Positions 41,985 to 43,744 of a DNA stretch of 43,744 nt are shown one piece after another. Below the pieces are notes generated by a model. That model saw nothing but the letters and a program-made list of their open reading frames with translations, did no database searches and was not told the origin of the DNA. Every line of letters begins with the position of its first letter. Positions within the stretch are counted from its first letter, which is position 1. The translations under genes and the position numbers were made by a program. Origin of the DNA: Nonomuraea antri (GTDB taxonomy: Bacteria; Actinomycetota; Actinomycetes; Streptosporangiales; Streptosporangiaceae); NCBI RefSeq assembly GCF_013283785.1, contig NZ_JABCPZ010000073.1, positions 1 through 43,744 of the forward strand. The letters are read 5' to 3'.

Positions 41985-43184
41985 GTGGCGGAAGATGTGG
42001 GCGGGGTGACGCCGTGTAAGCACTGCGGGGCGGCGATCGAGCAGCGACGGGGAAGGGGGCGGCCCAAGGCGTACTGTCCGGAGAAGGACTGTCAGGCGGC
42101 GGCCAAGCGGGAGCGGGAGCTGCGCCGGGCGACGCCTGGGCTGGAAGGGGCGTTGGCCAGGGCCGAGCAGCTGTACGACCGGATGGAGAGCGGGCTGGCG
42201 GCGGCCATCGAGCCGTTGGCGCGGGCGCTGGCCGACGAGTTGAGTCCGGCCGGCGTCGAGGCGAAGCTCAGCGCCGTCCAGGCTGAGGCGCACACGCGGG
42301 TGGCGATCGCGCGTACCGAGCGGGAGCAGGCGTTCGAGCAGGTACGGCTGGCGAGGGAGGCGGCCGAGCACGCACGCAGGCAGACCGGCGAGATGCGGGC
42401 GCGGCTGGAGGAGGCCGAGGGGGAGCGCGACACGGCGTTGAGCGACGCCGAACGGGCGCGCGAGCAGGCGCTGGCCGCGTTGCGTGAGGCGGCGAGTACC
42501 GAGCGGCAGGCGCGTCAGGCGTCCGAGGAGGCCGGGCGGCGCGCTGACCTGGCCGAACAGCGGGCCAAGGAGACCGCGCGCCGGGCTGAGCTGGCTGAGG
42601 AGGCCAGGGTGCAGGCCGTACAGGAGCTGGCTGAACGGGTGGAGGCGGCGGAGGGACGTACGGCGGAGGCGGTGACACAGGCTGGGCAGGCCAGGAAGGA
42701 GGCCGAGCTGGCCCGGGCGGAGCGGGACAAGGCCCAGGACGAGGCCGCGTCGGCGGCGCGGGAGCGTGAGCAGGCCGAACGGGACGTCGCGGCGGCCAAG
42801 GCTCGGGAGGAGGCGGCGGGGCAGGAGCGCGAGCGCGCCGTCGAGCGGGCGGTGCGCGCGGAGCGGGCCGCCGCCGAGGCCGAACGGGATCGGGCCGTGG
42901 CGCTCAACGACGCCGCTCTGGCCAAGGGCGAGGCGGACAGGCTGGCCGGTCGGTTGGCGGACGCGGAGAAGGAAGGGGCGGCTGCGCTGTCACGCGAGCG
43001 CAAGGCCGCGACGAAGGAGAAGTCCCGGGCCGAGGCGCTGGTGAAGGAGCGCGATCAGTTGCTGGGGGAGTTGCGGCTGGAGCGGGCGCGGCTGGACGAT
43101 CTGCGGGCCGCGTTGGAGTCCGCCCGTGGGGAGGCCGCTCAGCTGCGGGAACGGGCTGTGGCGGCTGAGTTGCGCACGGGCTGA
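41985..43184 (+). CDS. Zinc-finger and long coiled-coil protein (KfrA-like layout)
   Basis: GTG 41985 is set by the leaderless promoter. The 399-residue protein begins with a small zinc finger, PCKHCGAAIEQRRGRGRPKA then YCPEKDCQAAAKRE (CxxC and CxxxxC), followed by a helical neck and about 300 residues of Ala/Glu/Arg coiled coil without a break. The layout, DNA-binding head plus long rod, is like KfrA and other plasmid or chromosome-organising proteins. It may bind DNA near its own promoter, where an inverted repeat lies, and act in partition or silencing. A related coiled-coil fragment lies at 8557. The gene is intact and GC-rich. Confidence 0.78.
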   Translation: MAEDVGGVTPCKHCGAAIEQRRGRGRPKAYCPEKDCQAAAKRERELRRATPGLEGALARAEQLYDRMESGLAAAIEPLARALADELSPAGVEAKLSAVQAEAHTRVAIARTEREQAFEQVRLAREAAEHARRQTGEMRARLEEAEGERDTALSDAERAREQALAALREAASTERQARQASEEAGRRADLAEQRAKETARRAELAEEARVQAVQELAERVEAAEGRTAEAVTQAGQARKEAELARAERDKAQDEAASAAREREQAERDVAAAKAREEAAGQERERAVERAVRAERAAAEAERDRAVALNDAALAKGEADRLAGRLADAEKEGAAALSRERKAATKEKSRAEALVKERDQLLGELRLERARLDDLRAALESARGEAAQLRERAVAAELRTG

Positions 43185-43274
43185 GCGGGTCTTTCGCTTG
43201 CGGAAGTGTCTCTGGTGTGTTCGTGGCGAGAACCCTCTTGGCCCGGTACTCGGCCGGCGTGACAGGCTTGTCCG

Positions 43275-43697
43275 GTGATCGCTGGTTTGGCTCCTCATTC
43301 TCTGAGCTGGGATGAGGTGGATCCCTCTCGTCATCCGTTCGAGCCGTCGCCGGCCGCGCGGGTGGTGGGCTTGCTCGGGCCGGCCCGGTGTGTGCCTCGC
43401 CGTCCCGAGGGTTCGGTCGCCGATCCTGTGATGAGCGCCTGGGACGACGGCGAGGGTGAGCTCTGGGCGGACGCCATGTCGCATGCCCTCGCCGAGCGTT
43501 ACGGCCGTTGGGCGGTGGGCTGGCGCTGGGCCCGCGACGAAGGGGACTTCGACGGAGGCCCGGTTGGCAGCTGGTGCTGCCCGCGGGACTCGATCACCAC
43601 TCCCGAGGAGACGCTCGGGTTGCGTCCACGGAGGTGGTGTACGAGTTTCACCTGGTCACAGGCGTGCCGCCGGGAAATGAGGACGGTCATCGCGTGA
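43275..43697 (+). CDS. Hypothetical protein, C-terminus frameshifted
   Basis: From GTG 43275 about 115 residues look genuine: MIAGLAPHSLSWDEVDPSRH, ARVVGLLGPARCVPRRPEGS, AMSHALAERYGRWAVGWRWA and GPVGSWCCPRDSITTPEETL. I have seen this kind of actinobacterial protein of unknown function; relatives continue with a helical C-terminus. Here, after ETL, the frame changes to RPRRWCTSFTWSQACRREMR, while another frame reads STEVVYEFHLVTGVPPGNED then GHRVIL and stop. So the gene is probably cut and joined to the end of another gene near 43612. Confidence 0.55.
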   Translation: MIAGLAPHSLSWDEVDPSRHPFEPSPAARVVGLLGPARCVPRRPEGSVADPVMSAWDDGEGELWADAMSHALAERYGRWAVGWRWARDEGDFDGGPVGSWCCPRDSITTPEETLGLRPRRWCTSFTWSQACRREMRTVIA

Positions 43698-43737
43698 TCC
43701 TTTGAATGCGACACTTCAAGATCAAAGGAGACACGTG

Positions 43738-43744
43738 ATGACCG
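43738..43744 (+). CDS. Start of a further gene (truncated by window end)
   Basis: ATG 43738 follows AAAGGAG with seven-base spacing. Only ATG ACC G is in the window, so nothing can be said about the product. Confidence 0.45.

Overview
The window is high-GC DNA from a filamentous actinomycete, most likely a member of the Streptosporangiales or a close relative. I base this on overall GC, GTG/TTG starts, -10-like hexamers placed for leaderless transcripts, a BTAD/SARP-type giant regulator, a DrrAB-type exporter and several actinobacterial families (MmcQ/YjbR, DinB, DUF1877). It reads as accessory DNA: a conjugative-element end, then islands of intact chromosomal-type genes separated by a dense graveyard of broken mobile elements.

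Region 1 (1-8567) is the end of an integrative conjugative element. On the minus strand are a TrbL/VirB6-like channel protein (running off the window), a VirB2/TrbC-like two-helix protein and a possible sigma-like or HTH protein. On the plus strand are a degenerate plus canonical DNA methyltransferase pair, an excisionase and a tyrosine integrase with a strong terminator. About 390 bases after the integrase lies a 3' tRNA(CAT) fragment, a candidate attachment site.

Region 2 (8557-15260) mixes small intact genes (MmcQ/YjbR, DinB, DUF2809, a lipoprotein) with relics: a coiled-coil fragment, a serine recombinase without a start codon joined to a TrmO remnant, a tyrosine recombinase tail, a trypsin fragment and Tn3 transposase pieces.

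Region 3 (15590-21562) holds a VOC protein, a WYL regulator, a DUF1877 protein, a GTGGGGCC three-plus-three inverted array, and two tyrosine-recombinase pseudogenes, each preceded by a lox/dif-like palindrome.

Region 4 (21584-27252) is a coherent unit: a membrane protein, a 1,000-residue BTAD-NB-ARC-TPR regulator and a DrrAB-like ABC exporter. A matching motif block lies upstream of both the membrane gene and the exporter operon, suggesting one regulon.

Region 5 (27247-41490) has Tn7-like remnants (TnsA-like, TniQ-like), a STAND-protein fragment, two inverted copies of an IS5-family element (one damaged), a secreted TAP-like hydrolase, a two-component system, a membrane-embedded NACHT NTPase next to a third tyrosine recombinase relic, a VOC protein and a HEAT-like immunity-type protein. 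Region 6 (41985-43744) has a zinc-finger/coiled-coil protein with a likely leaderless promoter and a broken hypothetical gene.

The most unusual signals are an in-frame TGA at the same codon of two diverged recombinase relics (with a third TGA-for-Trp in a neighbouring relic), the recombinase-linked palindromes, the methyltransferase/pseudo-methyltransferase pair, the shared motif block of region 4 and the membrane NACHT gene with a perfect 28-base palindrome. All family names come from recognising motifs by eye; no database search was run.
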